Assembly: GCF_019711395.1 (NCBI RefSeq)
Contig: NZ_JAIGNL010000002.1
Location: forward strand, 601,001-665,000
Origin: Qipengyuania xiapuensis
GTDB taxonomy: Bacteria; Pseudomonadota; Alphaproteobacteria; Sphingomonadales; Sphingomonadaceae
Direction of reading: 5' to 3'
Length of the DNA stretch: 64,000 nucleotides
The notes under the pieces are model-generated. The model ran no database searches. It saw only the letters and a program-made list of their open reading frames with translations, and was not told where the DNA came from. The position numbers and the translations under genes were made by a program. Below are positions 54,305 to 62,800 of this stretch, in pieces (positions within the stretch are counted from its first letter, which is position 1; each line of letters starts with the position of its first letter).

Positions 54305-54585
54305 CATCGGTAGGGACATGGCCTCCGTTGAAAACCGCGAAAAACCGGGACGTTCGCGCCGCCATGTCGCAAATTTTCTGCACTGCGGATCAGTCGCGAT
54401 CGGGAACATCATGTCGAAACGGCTGCGGATCTTCGCACGCTTTGTGACCAATTCTTGCCTTCGGCACCCTGAGCCACAACGTCGGCAACCGGCCCCAAAG
54501 CTGCCCGCCCGCTCCTTGCGCGGCGATGGCTCGGCGAAAGCGGCTTCAGATGGGTGGACAGCGGACGTGACGATTTGTCACGCCC
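54305..54585. other. Junction DNA without a gene
   Basis: 281 bases between the tRNA-derived repeat and the truncated GH68 gene. No supported ORF was found. A perfect 6-bp inverted repeat (54566-54571 with 54577-54582) lies just after the GH68 fragment stop and could end the gal transcript. Probably island scar DNA. Confidence 0.5.
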
Positions 54586-54864
54586 TTAGCTCGTCGGGAT
54601 ATAAGACACGCGCGCATGGTGATGGCGCTGTCCCGGATCGGGGAGACGCGGCGAGCTCAGGAAAAACCAGTACTGCACGCCGTCGATCTCGACCGTCGAA
54701 CCGTCCTCGTGCTGGAGCGGCCAGCAGTCCCACAGATCGCAGTCGGGCAGCAACGGCGTCACGTCCGATTGGCCGATCGCCGGCAGTTCGGCGGGCTGCC
54801 ATCCGGGCCCGCAGAGCCACTTCGATGAGCCCATGGTCGGGGCGGGATCGGCTTGAGCCATCAT
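54586..54864 (-). pseudogene. N-terminal fragment of a GH68 levansucrase/invertase-like gene
   Basis: About 92 residues remain from the ATG at 54864 (or 54861), seven bases after the galK stop. The stretch DLWDCWPLQHEDGSTVEIDG then LPDPGQRHHHARV resembles the start of GH68 proteins, where the Asp in the WD-WP motif is the nucleophile. After HARV the sequence changes and stops at TAA (54586). Normal GH68 proteins are about 400 residues, so about three quarters is missing. It sits in the same operon as galK. Confidence 0.65.
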
Positions 54865-54871
54865 CCAATAC

Positions 54872-55993
54872 TCAATTATGTGCCCTGATCGTGACTTCGC
54901 CGAAGCCATGGAGCGGCTTGCCGTCGCGGTCGATTTCGCCGACAACCCGGTCGGCCTCGCTTGCTTCGCAGAACAGCACGATCGATCCGCCGAACCCGCC
55001 GCCGGTCATGCGCGCGCCGCCTTGCGCGCCGATGATTTCATTGAGCCAGTCCACCTGCGCGTCGACTTGGGGATGGCTCGCCTCGAACAGGTCGCGCATC
55101 GATGCATGGGCATCGCGCAGGAGCGAGCCCAGCCGCTCCAGGTCGCGATCGTCGATGGCGGCTGCAGCCTGCCGGGTTCGTTCGATTTCGCTGACAACAT
55201 GGCGCGCCCTGAGGGCTTGGGTTTCGCCGAGCGCGGAATAATCCACTCCGGCCGGATCGACATCGCGCAAGCTCGCCACGCCGAGCGCTTCGGCTGCCGC
55301 CTCGCAATCGGTACGGCGGGAATTATAGGCGCCGTCGACCAGTTCGCGGGTGACGCCGGACTGGACGACGATGACGCTCCAGTCCTCAGGTAGTCCGACC
55401 TGCCGCCACTCGAGGCTGCGGCAGTCTAGCAGCATGGCCTTGCCTTCCTTGCCTGCTGCAACGACCATCTGGTCCATTATCCCGCAGGCGACCCCGGCGA
55501 AACGGTGCTCCACCTGTTGCGCAATCTGCGCGAGCCGTGTCGGTGAGTAGCCCATGGCCCCTGCGGCTTCGAGCAGAGCGCGCCCAATGGCGATGCACAG
55601 CGAGGCGGAAGAAGAGAGGCCCGATCCGCGCGGAAGGTCGCCCGCGATCAACAGGTCGAGGCCTCCGCCAACCAGGCCTTCCTCCTGAAGGAGATGCGCC
55701 ATGCCATGTACGAGCGAGTGCCAACCGTCCTGCACCGGTGGCTCCTCGCCGGGATGGAACTGCAAGACTTCGTCGCCATAGTCGCTGGCGCGGACATCGA
55801 GCAGTTCGTCCTCGCGGCGCTTCCATGCGACTGCCGTACCCAGCGCGAGCGGCATGGGCAGGACGAGACCGTCGTTATAGTCGACATGATCGCCAATAAG
55901 ATTCACCCGGCCCGGCGCGAAGGCAACGCCATCGGGTGAGGCACCGAAGCTGCGCTCGAAGCGGGTGCGGGCCGTCTCGATTGCGCCGCTCAT
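54872..55993 (-). CDS. galK: Galactokinase
   Basis: A 373-residue GHMP kinase. N-terminal RVNLIGDHVDYNDG is the galactose-binding signature, and LPRGSGLSSSASLCIAIG is the phosphate loop. The C-terminal MTGGGFGGSIVLF is typical. It phosphorylates galactose at C1, first step of the Leloir pathway. It overlaps galT by four bases (ATGA). Confidence 0.95.
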   Translation of the reverse strand: MSGAIETARTRFERSFGASPDGVAFAPGRVNLIGDHVDYNDGLVLPMPLALGTAVAWKRREDELLDVRASDYGDEVLQFHPGEEPPVQDGWHSLVHGMAHLLQEEGLVGGGLDLLIAGDLPRGSGLSSSASLCIAIGRALLEAAGAMGYSPTRLAQIAQQVEHRFAGVACGIMDQMVVAAGKEGKAMLLDCRSLEWRQVGLPEDWSVIVVQSGVTRELVDGAYNSRRTDCEAAAEALGVASLRDVDPAGVDYSALGETQALRARHVVSEIERTRQAAAAIDDRDLERLGSLLRDAHASMRDLFEASHPQVDAQVDWLNEIIGAQGGARMTGGGFGGSIVLFCEASEADRVVGEIDRDGKPLHGFGEVTIRAHN

Positions 55994-57000
55994 ATCGCCA
56001 CCGCCTTGAGCCGTGCGGCGGCCTCCTCGGGCGTCAGGTCGCGCTGGGTTTCGGCAAGCAATTCGAAACCCACCATATGCTTGCGCACCGTCGCGCTACG
56101 CAGGAGCGGAGGGTAGAAATGCGCGTGCAGGCGCCAGTGGGCGCTGTCTTCGCCAAGTGCGTGCGGTGCGCCGTGCCAGCCCATCGAATAGGGGAAGTCG
56201 ACCCCGAACAGGCCGTCGTATCGCTTGAGCAATCGGCCAAGAATGTGCGACAGGCTTTCGCGCGCGCGCTCATCCAGCTGTTCGAGCCGCGCGACGTTCT
56301 GTCTGGCCACCAGCAGCGTCTCGAATGGCCATGACGCCCAATGCGGGACGATGGCGAGCCACTCCTCGTTCTCTTCGACGACCCGTCGTCCATCCGAGGT
56401 TTCCGCTTCGATCACTTCGGCGAGGAGCGCCTTGCCGCGACTTTCGAAATGCTCGCGCTGGCGGTGCTCTTCCAGTCCGACCGATTGCGGCATGAAATCG
56501 CTCGCCCAGACCTGCCCATGCGGGTGCGGCGAGGAGGCACCCATCATTGCGCCCTTGTTCTCGAACAATTGTACATGCGCCCATTTCGCGCCGAGCTCTG
56601 CCGACAGGTCGCACCAGCATTCGACCACCGCCCGCCTGCCCGTATCGTCCATTCGTGCAAGCGTGTGCGAGTGGTTGGGCGAATAGCAGACGACCCGCGC
56701 CTCGCCGCGTGCCGGCATGGTCTCGAACAGCTCGCTCGCGCCCGCTTCCTCCCCATCGTCGAGCAGTGCGGGGAAGTCGTTCGGGAAGACGAAGGCCGCC
56801 GAATAGGCGGGATTGGCCTCGCCCCCGGTTCGCGTATTGCCAGGGCAGAGATAGCAGTCCGGATCGTATTCCGGCGCATCGGCGGGCGGCACGTCCGCTT
56901 GCTCTCCCTGCCATGGCCGCTTGGCCCGGTGCGGAGAAACCAGCACCCATTCGCCCGTAAGAAGGTTGCGCCGCCGGTGCGGCAGATCGCCGCCGCTCAT
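55990..57000 (-). CDS. galT: Galactose-1-phosphate uridylyltransferase
   Basis: 336 residues. Active-site HPHGQVWA holds the nucleophilic His; CYLCPGNTRTGG supplies the zinc-type Cys pair; HWRLHAHFYPP is at the C-terminal end. It transfers UMP from UDP-glucose to Gal-1-P. Overlaps both neighbours (ATGA). The galE epimerase that completes the pathway is not in the window. Confidence 0.95.
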   Translation of the reverse strand: MSGGDLPHRRRNLLTGEWVLVSPHRAKRPWQGEQADVPPADAPEYDPDCYLCPGNTRTGGEANPAYSAAFVFPNDFPALLDDGEEAGASELFETMPARGEARVVCYSPNHSHTLARMDDTGRRAVVECWCDLSAELGAKWAHVQLFENKGAMMGASSPHPHGQVWASDFMPQSVGLEEHRQREHFESRGKALLAEVIEAETSDGRRVVEENEEWLAIVPHWASWPFETLLVARQNVARLEQLDERARESLSHILGRLLKRYDGLFGVDFPYSMGWHGAPHALGEDSAHWRLHAHFYPPLLRSATVRKHMVGFELLAETQRDLTPEEAAARLKAVAI

Positions 57001-59102
57001 GCCGCCTCCTCCAGATGGAATATCGCCACGCTTTCCGCCTTCTGGAGCGGCATCGGAAGGCCGCTCTCGGCAAGCCAGCTACCGCTGAACTCGACCGCTT
57101 CCTTGCCCATGCGAGTGAACAGGTCCGCACGCATCATTCCGTGACCTGCCTGTTCGCCGATGTCGAGCAGGCGGACCTTCCACGCCTCCCCAAGCGATGC
57201 GAAGGGCAGGCGAAGCGGCTGGGGCCTACGATCCTGCGGCGGCGAGGTGCGCACGCAGAAAAGCAGTTTCTCGCGCGCAGTCCCTTGCGCCTGCCAAAGC
57301 AGGTCGTCCGTGCCTTGGCCGAGGTCGACGCGGGTTCGGTGCAGCAGGTGGCGCCATTGTTTGTAGAAGCCGATCCAGCGCGCCAATTCCATGCGGTCCC
57401 CTTCGGCCAGCGCCTCGGGGTCGAGCTCGACGCCCAGATGCCCCATGCAAGCGATCGCCGCGCGGAAGCCCATGGCCTGGCTGCGACCGGTGGCATGCGC
57501 CGGGCTGGCGCCGACATGGGAGCCCATCAGTTCGGGCGGCAGGAAGGCGAGGAAGCCACGCTGCATGGCGACTCGCGCCACGGAATCGATATTGTCGCTG
57601 GTCCAGAAGCGGTGAACGAAGGGTGCGAGGCCCGCGTCGCTTCGCCCCCCGCCGCCTGCGCAGCCCTCGATCTCGACATCGGGATGCGCGGCCCGAAGGC
57701 GGCCGAATAGATCGTAGGACCCGCGCGTCTGGCCCGCGCCGCCCGATGGCGCATGGTCGCGGTTGTGATCCCACTTGAGGTAGGAGATCGGCGTTTCCGA
57801 CAGGATCGCATCGAGCCGCGCGAACAGGTGGTCGCGGACGTCTTCGCGGCGCATGTCGAGCACGAGCTGGTTGCGCGCGGTGGGCCGCTTGCGTCCATCT
57901 GCGGCAAGCGCCCATTCGGGGTGGGCGCGGTAAAGATCGCTGTCGGTATTTATCATTTCAGGCTCGACCCAGAGGCCGAATTCCATGCCCATTTTGCGGA
58001 CCTGCGAAGCGAGCGGCCCCAGCCCGTCGGGATACGTTTCGGGATCGGTTTCCCAATCGCCAAGCCCGGCGCGGTCGTGTCTCCGGCCCTTGAACCAGCC
58101 ATCGTCGAGGACGAAGCGCTCGATGCCGATATCGGCCCCGGCCTGTGCAAGGCGGGCAATGCGATTAGCATCGTGGGCGAAATAGCAGGCTTCCCAGCTG
58201 TTGAGATGCACCGGGCGCGGCTTCATCGCGCCGCCCGGCCACTGGGTCAGCGAGCGCACTGCGGCATGCTGCTGCGCCATCGCGCCATTGCGGCCGCGCG
58301 TGGAAATGGCGAGGAACGCCTCGGGCGCGGTAAAGGTCGCGCCTTTTGAGAGGACCAACTCTCCGGGTGCCAGCGTGGCCTGTGCCGACAGATGCCAGTA
58401 CCCCTCGTCGTCGCGCTCGACAGCGATTTCGCTATCGCCCGACCAGGCCAATTGCACCGCGTGGACAAGGCCGCGATGCCAGCCCGTGTCGGTATCGAGG
58501 ACATAGGCTCCCGGAGGGCCGCCGTGGCCTGAAATGCCGCGCCGCGTGACGCGCTCCCAGCGATGCTCGGGCATGGCTTCGCGGCACTCTTTGAGTTCGG
58601 CATTATGCCGCCCGCGCCACGAGACGATGCTGTCCGAGCTTGCGTTGAGGGGAACCTGGATGCTTGCAAGCGAGGCCAGTACGACAGGGTCTTCGCCGAA
58701 GCTGGTAATCCTGGCAGAAAACCCGAAGGCGCCCCCGTCGATCACTCGGATGGTGAGCGCATGACAAATGGAGGAGACGTCGTCGAAGGACCTGACTTCG
58801 ATCCGGTCATCGGCTTCCTCGACCTCGAAACGGGTCGGCGCAAACAGCGTGGCGGCGCCTGCTGGGTCCCGAAGTTCGACTGCAGCCGGACCGAACCAGC
58901 CCATGCCCGCCGGAGGTACAAGCGCTGCCGACAGATCGTGATCGGGCGCAAAGGAGGCTGGACCGCGGCATTCTGCAAGCGATGGAAGATCGCCCGGCCT
59001 CACCCGCGTGCCGCAATGGCGCCACAACACCCCGCGGTCCGGATCATGCTCCAGGACTATGCTCGCTTCGGGGGCGTTTAAAGTGACCAGCGACGGGCTC
59101 AA
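56997..59102 (-). CDS. GH36 alpha-galactosidase
   Basis: A 701-residue retaining alpha-galactosidase. The nucleophile region is YLKWDHNRDHAPS (Asp of WDHN), the acid/base Asp lies in FWTSDNIDS, and the substrate-binding GCAGGGGRSD segment precedes it. It cleaves terminal alpha-galactose from melibiose, raffinose or galactomannan. No signal peptide, so it acts on imported sugars. Start TTG at 59102, seven bases after GGAGG and three bases after the transporter stop. First intact gene of the island operon. Confidence 0.93.
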   Translation of the reverse strand: MSPSLVTLNAPEASIVLEHDPDRGVLWRHCGTRVRPGDLPSLAECRGPASFAPDHDLSAALVPPAGMGWFGPAAVELRDPAGAATLFAPTRFEVEEADDRIEVRSFDDVSSICHALTIRVIDGGAFGFSARITSFGEDPVVLASLASIQVPLNASSDSIVSWRGRHNAELKECREAMPEHRWERVTRRGISGHGGPPGAYVLDTDTGWHRGLVHAVQLAWSGDSEIAVERDDEGYWHLSAQATLAPGELVLSKGATFTAPEAFLAISTRGRNGAMAQQHAAVRSLTQWPGGAMKPRPVHLNSWEACYFAHDANRIARLAQAGADIGIERFVLDDGWFKGRRHDRAGLGDWETDPETYPDGLGPLASQVRKMGMEFGLWVEPEMINTDSDLYRAHPEWALAADGRKRPTARNQLVLDMRREDVRDHLFARLDAILSETPISYLKWDHNRDHAPSGGAGQTRGSYDLFGRLRAAHPDVEIEGCAGGGGRSDAGLAPFVHRFWTSDNIDSVARVAMQRGFLAFLPPELMGSHVGASPAHATGRSQAMGFRAAIACMGHLGVELDPEALAEGDRMELARWIGFYKQWRHLLHRTRVDLGQGTDDLLWQAQGTAREKLLFCVRTSPPQDRRPQPLRLPFASLGEAWKVRLLDIGEQAGHGMMRADLFTRMGKEAVEFSGSWLAESGLPMPLQKAESVAIFHLEEAA

Positions 59103-59105
59103 GGA

Positions 59106-59600
59106 TCAGCCTCCGACCGGTTCGGCAATCAGGTCGTCTCCCGACCGCCAGCCTTCGCGCACCCAGAGGACGGCGAGCGCGGCCACGAACAGGCAGGCAC
59201 CCGACACCCTCAGCACATTGCGCGGATCGCCGCCCAGCACGCCGTCGTAGAAACCGAGGCCGATGTTCACGATGCCGAGATTGAGCGAGCTCATCACGAA
59301 GGCGAAGAGCAGCATCGGGATCACGATCATCATGTTGAAGATGCCCATATAGACGCCCACGCGCTCGGGCGGGATCGAGTTGGAGAGGATGACGTAGGGA
59401 TTGCCCATGATGCTGCCCCATGCAACCCCGACACCGACGATCGCCACGAATAGCAGCGCCTTTTCCTCGATTCCCGGCAGCACCAGCATGCTGACGCCGC
59501 CCGCGGCCAGGGCCAGCGCGTGTAGCGGACCGGCTCCGATCCGCTTGGCGATGGGGACCATGGCGAAGGCGGCGACAAAGGCTATGTTAACAGGGGCGCG
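59106..59600 (-). pseudogene. Truncated MFS sugar:H+ symporter, C-terminal part only
   Basis: About 160 residues with five or six helices remain. VGVYMGIFNMMIVIPMLLFAFV and GGDPRNVLRVSGACLF match the C-terminal half of maltose/sucrose-type MFS carriers, which are usually about 450-500 residues. Upstream, the reading frame runs out into non-homologous DNA with a TGA at 59616-59618, so the first half has been lost. A non-functional remnant; the same promoter region may once have driven the whole gal operon. Confidence 0.75.
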
Positions 59601-59642
59601 ACGATCACTTTGATGTCAGATGGGCTGAACATTTCGGCCTTT

Positions 59643-59732
59643 CATGTTGCATCCATGTTGCATGGAGCCACCGAGAGTGTGACGGATGCGGCGGTAATAC
59701 AAGGGATTAGCTGCGCAACATGGCGCAACACG
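59643..59732. repeat. Decamer repeats near the island end (possible arm-type sites)
   Basis: CATGTTGCAT occurs at 59643 and 59654 (11-base period). The related GCGCAACATG and GCGCAACACG stand in tandem at 59713 and 59723, the first being the complement of CATGTTGCGC. Repeats of this kind flank integrase core sites. This is a positional guess. Confidence 0.35.
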
Positions 59733-59780
59733 GGGAATTGGGAGTCAGCCCGCGAAGGCCTTGTTTTTGCTATGGAATAA

Positions 59781-59854
59781 TGGATGCCCCGTGAGGATTC
59801 GAACCTCAATTGACGGAGTCAGAGTCCGTAGTCTTACCATTAGACGACGGGGCA
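59781..59854 (-). tRNA. tRNA-Gln (CTG anticodon)
   Basis: Minus strand, with CCA encoded. The acceptor TGCCCCG/CGGGGCA pairs; D arm is GTCTAATGGTAAGAC. The anticodon stem ACGGA/TCCGT encloses the loop CTCTGAC, giving anticodon CTG (reads CAG). T arm GAGGTTCGAATCCTC. The 3' 47 bases are duplicated at 54258, the island boundary; this copy is complete and should be the functional one. Confidence 0.95.
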
Positions 59855-60046
59855 TCAGCTGCGGAGTGCCTGCGTTGAGAATCGCGTGGCGACCGCAAGA
59901 GAGGCCGCGCATCTAGTTTCGTGCGCGCGCAAGGTCAACCCCGCCGAGACGCCTTTGGCTTGCCCCTCGCGCTTTGCGTCGCTAGCGTTGTTCCCAGGTC
60001 CCCGTGCGAGGTGGTTCGCGCGGGAGGAATAACGAAAGATACCCCA

Positions 60047-61258
60047 ATGGCGGATCAGGTTCCGCCGGACACAAAAAGGGGCCAGGAACACAAACGGGGC
60101 GGCACGTCCGGCAAGGTAGCCGATTTCCGCTACAAGCGCCCCTCCAGGCCCAATGGCAAAGGTGGCTCGGGCCGCGCCGCGAAATCGCGCGCCAAACAGG
60201 CCCCGGGCAAACCGGCATTCCAGCAAACCGAGCCCCCGCGCACGCGCCGTCAGGCCTATGCCGCACTCGACCTTGGCACGAACAATTGCCGCCTGCTGAT
60301 CGCCCGCCCCTCGGGCGAGAACTTTACCGTGATCGATGCTTTCAGCCGCGTGGTGCGGCTTGGCGAAGGCCTCGCAGCGAGCGGACGGCTGTCCGACGAC
60401 GCGATGGAGCGCACCCTGTCGGCATTGCATGTCTGCGCGGAGAAACTGCGTCGCCGCCATGTCCACCTTGCGCGCTCGGTCGCCACCGAAGCCTGCCGCA
60501 GGGCATCGAACGGTGCGGAATTCATCGAGCGTGTGCGCAAGGAAACCGGCATCGCGCTCGACATCATCTCCGCACAGGAAGAAGCCCGCCTCGCGGTCCT
60601 CGGCTGCCACGTGCTGCTCGAAGACGGAGCAGGCCCGGCGATCATTTTCGACATCGGCGGCGGCTCGACCGAGCTCGTGCTGGTCGAACCCAGCGGGGCC
60701 GTGCCGCGCATCCTCGACTGGATGAGCGTGCCATGGGGTGTCGTGTCGCTGACCGACACCATCACCGGTTCGGACGATACCGAGGAGCTGCGCCTCGATC
60801 GTTATCGCCGCATGCGCGAGACCGTGCTGAACAGCTTCAAGCCTTTCGCCAAGCGCATCCGCGAATACGCAAACGGGCCGGACCCTATCCGGTTGCTCGG
60901 CACGAGCGGCACGGTAACGACGCTCGCCAGCCTGCATCTGGAACTGCCGCAGTACGACCGGCGCGCGGTCGACGGGCTGATCGTCAAGAGCAGGCACATG
61001 CGCGACATTTCAGCGAAGCTGTCGCACATGAGCGGGCCCGATAGGCGCCAGCTGCCCTGCATCGGTGACGACCGTGCAAACCTCGTGGTCGCCGGCTGCG
61101 CGATCCTGGAAAGCATTCTCGACATCTGGCCCTCGGAAACTCTGGGCGTGGCCGATCGCGGGATCCGCGAGGGCATCCTGCGTAGTCTCATGGCCGCCGA
61201 TGCCGACGGCGAACGCAGCCGTGCGGCCCTCCAACGCATGCGGGAGCAAGACGTATGA
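60047..61258 (+). CDS. ppx: Ppx/GppA phosphatase family protein (exopolyphosphatase)
   Basis: 403 residues from the ATG at 60047. After a basic disordered N-terminus (about 60 residues) the actin-like ATPase-type fold follows: AALDLGTNNCRLLIA, SVATEACRRASN, IFDIGGGSTELVLV and LLGTSGTVTTLA. It degrades polyphosphate or pppGpp; the two cannot be separated by sequence alone. Its stop overlaps rlmE by four bases. Confidence 0.9.
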   Translation: MADQVPPDTKRGQEHKRGGTSGKVADFRYKRPSRPNGKGGSGRAAKSRAKQAPGKPAFQQTEPPRTRRQAYAALDLGTNNCRLLIARPSGENFTVIDAFSRVVRLGEGLAASGRLSDDAMERTLSALHVCAEKLRRRHVHLARSVATEACRRASNGAEFIERVRKETGIALDIISAQEEARLAVLGCHVLLEDGAGPAIIFDIGGGSTELVLVEPSGAVPRILDWMSVPWGVVSLTDTITGSDDTEELRLDRYRRMRETVLNSFKPFAKRIREYANGPDPIRLLGTSGTVTTLASLHLELPQYDRRAVDGLIVKSRHMRDISAKLSHMSGPDRRQLPCIGDDRANLVVAGCAILESILDIWPSETLGVADRGIREGILRSLMAADADGERSRAALQRMREQDV

Positions 61259-61914
61259 GCCGCTCGGGCAAGGACAAGGACACGCGGGTCCGCACTGCGA
61301 AGAAGCGGAGCGAATCCTCCACGCGATGGCTGCAGCGCCAGCTCAACGATCCCTACGTGAAGCAGGCCAAGGCCGACGGCTACCGCAGCCGCGCGGCCTA
61401 CAAGCTGATCGAAATGGACGAGAAGTTCGGCCTGCTCAGGGGCGCGAACAGGATCGTCGATCTCGGCATTACGCCGGGCGGATGGAGCCAGGTCGCACGC
61501 AAGGTGAAGCCCAAGGCGCATGTCGTGGGTATCGACCTGCTCGAGACAGAACCGATCGAGGGCGTGACGATCTTCCAGATGGATTTTATGGACGACGATG
61601 CGCCGCGCGTTCTCGAGGAAGCGCTGGGCGGCAAGGCCGACCTCGTGATGAGCGACATGGCCGCCAACACGGTCGGCCACAAGCAGACCGATCACCTGCG
61701 CACGATGGGCCTCGTCGAGGCCGCGGCATGGTTCGCCGTGGAGAACCTCGAGAAGGGCGGGACCTTCCTTGCCAAGGTGCTCGCCGGCGGGACCGACAAG
61801 GACCTGCTCGACCTCCTCAAGAAGCACTTCAAGACGGTGAAGCACGCCAAGCCGCCCGCCAGCCGCAAGGGCTCGAGCGAGTGGTACGTCATCGCGCAGG
61901 GCTTCAAGGGCTAG
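61255..61914 (+). CDS. rlmE: 23S rRNA (uridine-2552) 2'-O-methyltransferase RlmE
   Basis: A 219-residue FtsJ/RrmJ methyltransferase. The N-terminal RWLQRQLNDPYVKQAKADGYRSRAAYKL (key residues only) and SAM motif VDLGITPGGWSQVARK, DLVMSDMAANTVG, and FLAKVLAGG carry the family residues (catalytic Lys-Asp-Lys-Glu set). It methylates U2552 in the 23S A-loop late in 50S maturation. Coupled to ppx by ATGA. Confidence 0.95.
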   Translation: MSRSGKDKDTRVRTAKKRSESSTRWLQRQLNDPYVKQAKADGYRSRAAYKLIEMDEKFGLLRGANRIVDLGITPGGWSQVARKVKPKAHVVGIDLLETEPIEGVTIFQMDFMDDDAPRVLEEALGGKADLVMSDMAANTVGHKQTDHLRTMGLVEAAAWFAVENLEKGGTFLAKVLAGGTDKDLLDLLKKHFKTVKHAKPPASRKGSSEWYVIAQGFKG

Positions 61915-61924
61915 GACACAAAAA

Positions 61925-61948
61925 ACCCCGCTCGAAGGCGGGGTCTTT
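61925..61948 (+). terminator. Rho-independent terminator after rlmE
   Basis: ACCCCGC (61925-61931) pairs with GCGGGGT (61938-61944) around TCGAAG, followed by a short T-rich run. It may also serve the convergent cytochrome gene, as A residues precede the stem. Confidence 0.82.
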
Positions 61949-61970
61949 CGTTTGACTGTCGAAGCGCAGA

Positions 61971-62657
61971 TCAGTCGACCTTGGTCGCGCCCTCGTTGTC
62001 GCCTGCGGCATTGGCCGATGCGACCGGCTCGTCTGCGGCCATTGCGCCTGCTGCTTCGGCTTCGCTCGGCGCTTCGCCTTCGACGCTAACGCCTTCCTCT
62101 TCGCCTTCGGCTGCGGGAGCCGCAGGTGCGGGCTTGGCGGGTGCCCCGCCATAGGTCGACATGAATTCCATCAGGTTGGCGCGATCTTCAGGCTTGGAGA
62201 GGCCTGCGAAGCTCATCTTGGTGCCATTGGCGAAGCCGCGCGGGCTGGTCAGCCAGGCGTCCATGTTTTCCCAGCTCCATTCGCCGCCATGGCCAGACAG
62301 GGCCGAGGAATAGGCGAAACCTGCGGCGTGGCCGCCAATGGCCGCTCCCATCACACCGTAAAGGTTCGGACCAATGCCGTTCGCGCCGCCCTGATCGATC
62401 GTGTGGCAGGCGGTGCACTTGGCGAACACGCGCTCGCCCGCAGCAGCGTCGGCCGAAGCCAGCAGCGTGCCGAGGTCGGGACCCGCATCGGCGCCGCCTT
62501 CTTCTTCCGCACCTTCGACGAAATAGCCCCAGTCCTTGTCCTCGGGATATTCATTGCTGTCGGCATGGAAATACATGCCGGCACCGATCGAAGCGCCGAG
62601 CGCGACGATGCCCGAGAAGAGAACCCAGCCGGAAGCGGTGTTGAAACGATCGTCCAT
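61971..62657 (-). CDS. Membrane-anchored class I cytochrome c
   Basis: 228 residues. An N-terminal helix (WVLFSGIVALGASIGAGMYF, residues 11-30) anchors it in the membrane. The haem motif CTACH (81-85) lies in ERVFAKCTACHTIDQGG and the Met ligand in TKMSFAGLSKPED, as in cytochrome c2/c552. A long Ala/Glu/Pro C-terminal tail (about 48 residues) is extra to the family core. Likely carries electrons from bc1 to a terminal oxidase. ATG at 62657. Confidence 0.9.
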   Translation of the reverse strand: MDDRFNTASGWVLFSGIVALGASIGAGMYFHADSNEYPEDKDWGYFVEGAEEEGGADAGPDLGTLLASADAAAGERVFAKCTACHTIDQGGANGIGPNLYGVMGAAIGGHAAGFAYSSALSGHGGEWSWENMDAWLTSPRGFANGTKMSFAGLSKPEDRANLMEFMSTYGGAPAKPAPAAPAAEGEEEGVSVEGEAPSEAEAAGAMAADEPVASANAAGDNEGATKVD

Positions 62658-62800
62658 TGCGTGATTGCCTACAAGAATCCGTGTGATCTGATACTCGGGC
62701 GCCGCTCTAGTGCCGCAAGGCCCCATACGCAAGTGCCGTAGCGTGTCTTTGGCGCAATAGCGCTTGCGACGCGGGAAATGGCCGTTAACACGCATCCCCC

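Larger units (their letters stand above)
54258..59827. mobile_element. Degenerate genomic island bounded by tRNA-Gln 3' repeats
   Basis: The segment lies between an exact 47-bp copy of the tRNA-Gln 3' part (54258-54304) and the tRNA itself (59781-59827 is the same 47 bases), both in the same orientation. This is the classic footprint of integrase-mediated insertion into a tRNA. Contents: galK, galT, GH36 alpha-galactosidase, a truncated GH68 gene at one edge and a truncated MFS transporter at the other. No integrase remains. The genes fit uptake and breakdown of alpha-galactosides such as raffinose. Confidence 0.7.
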
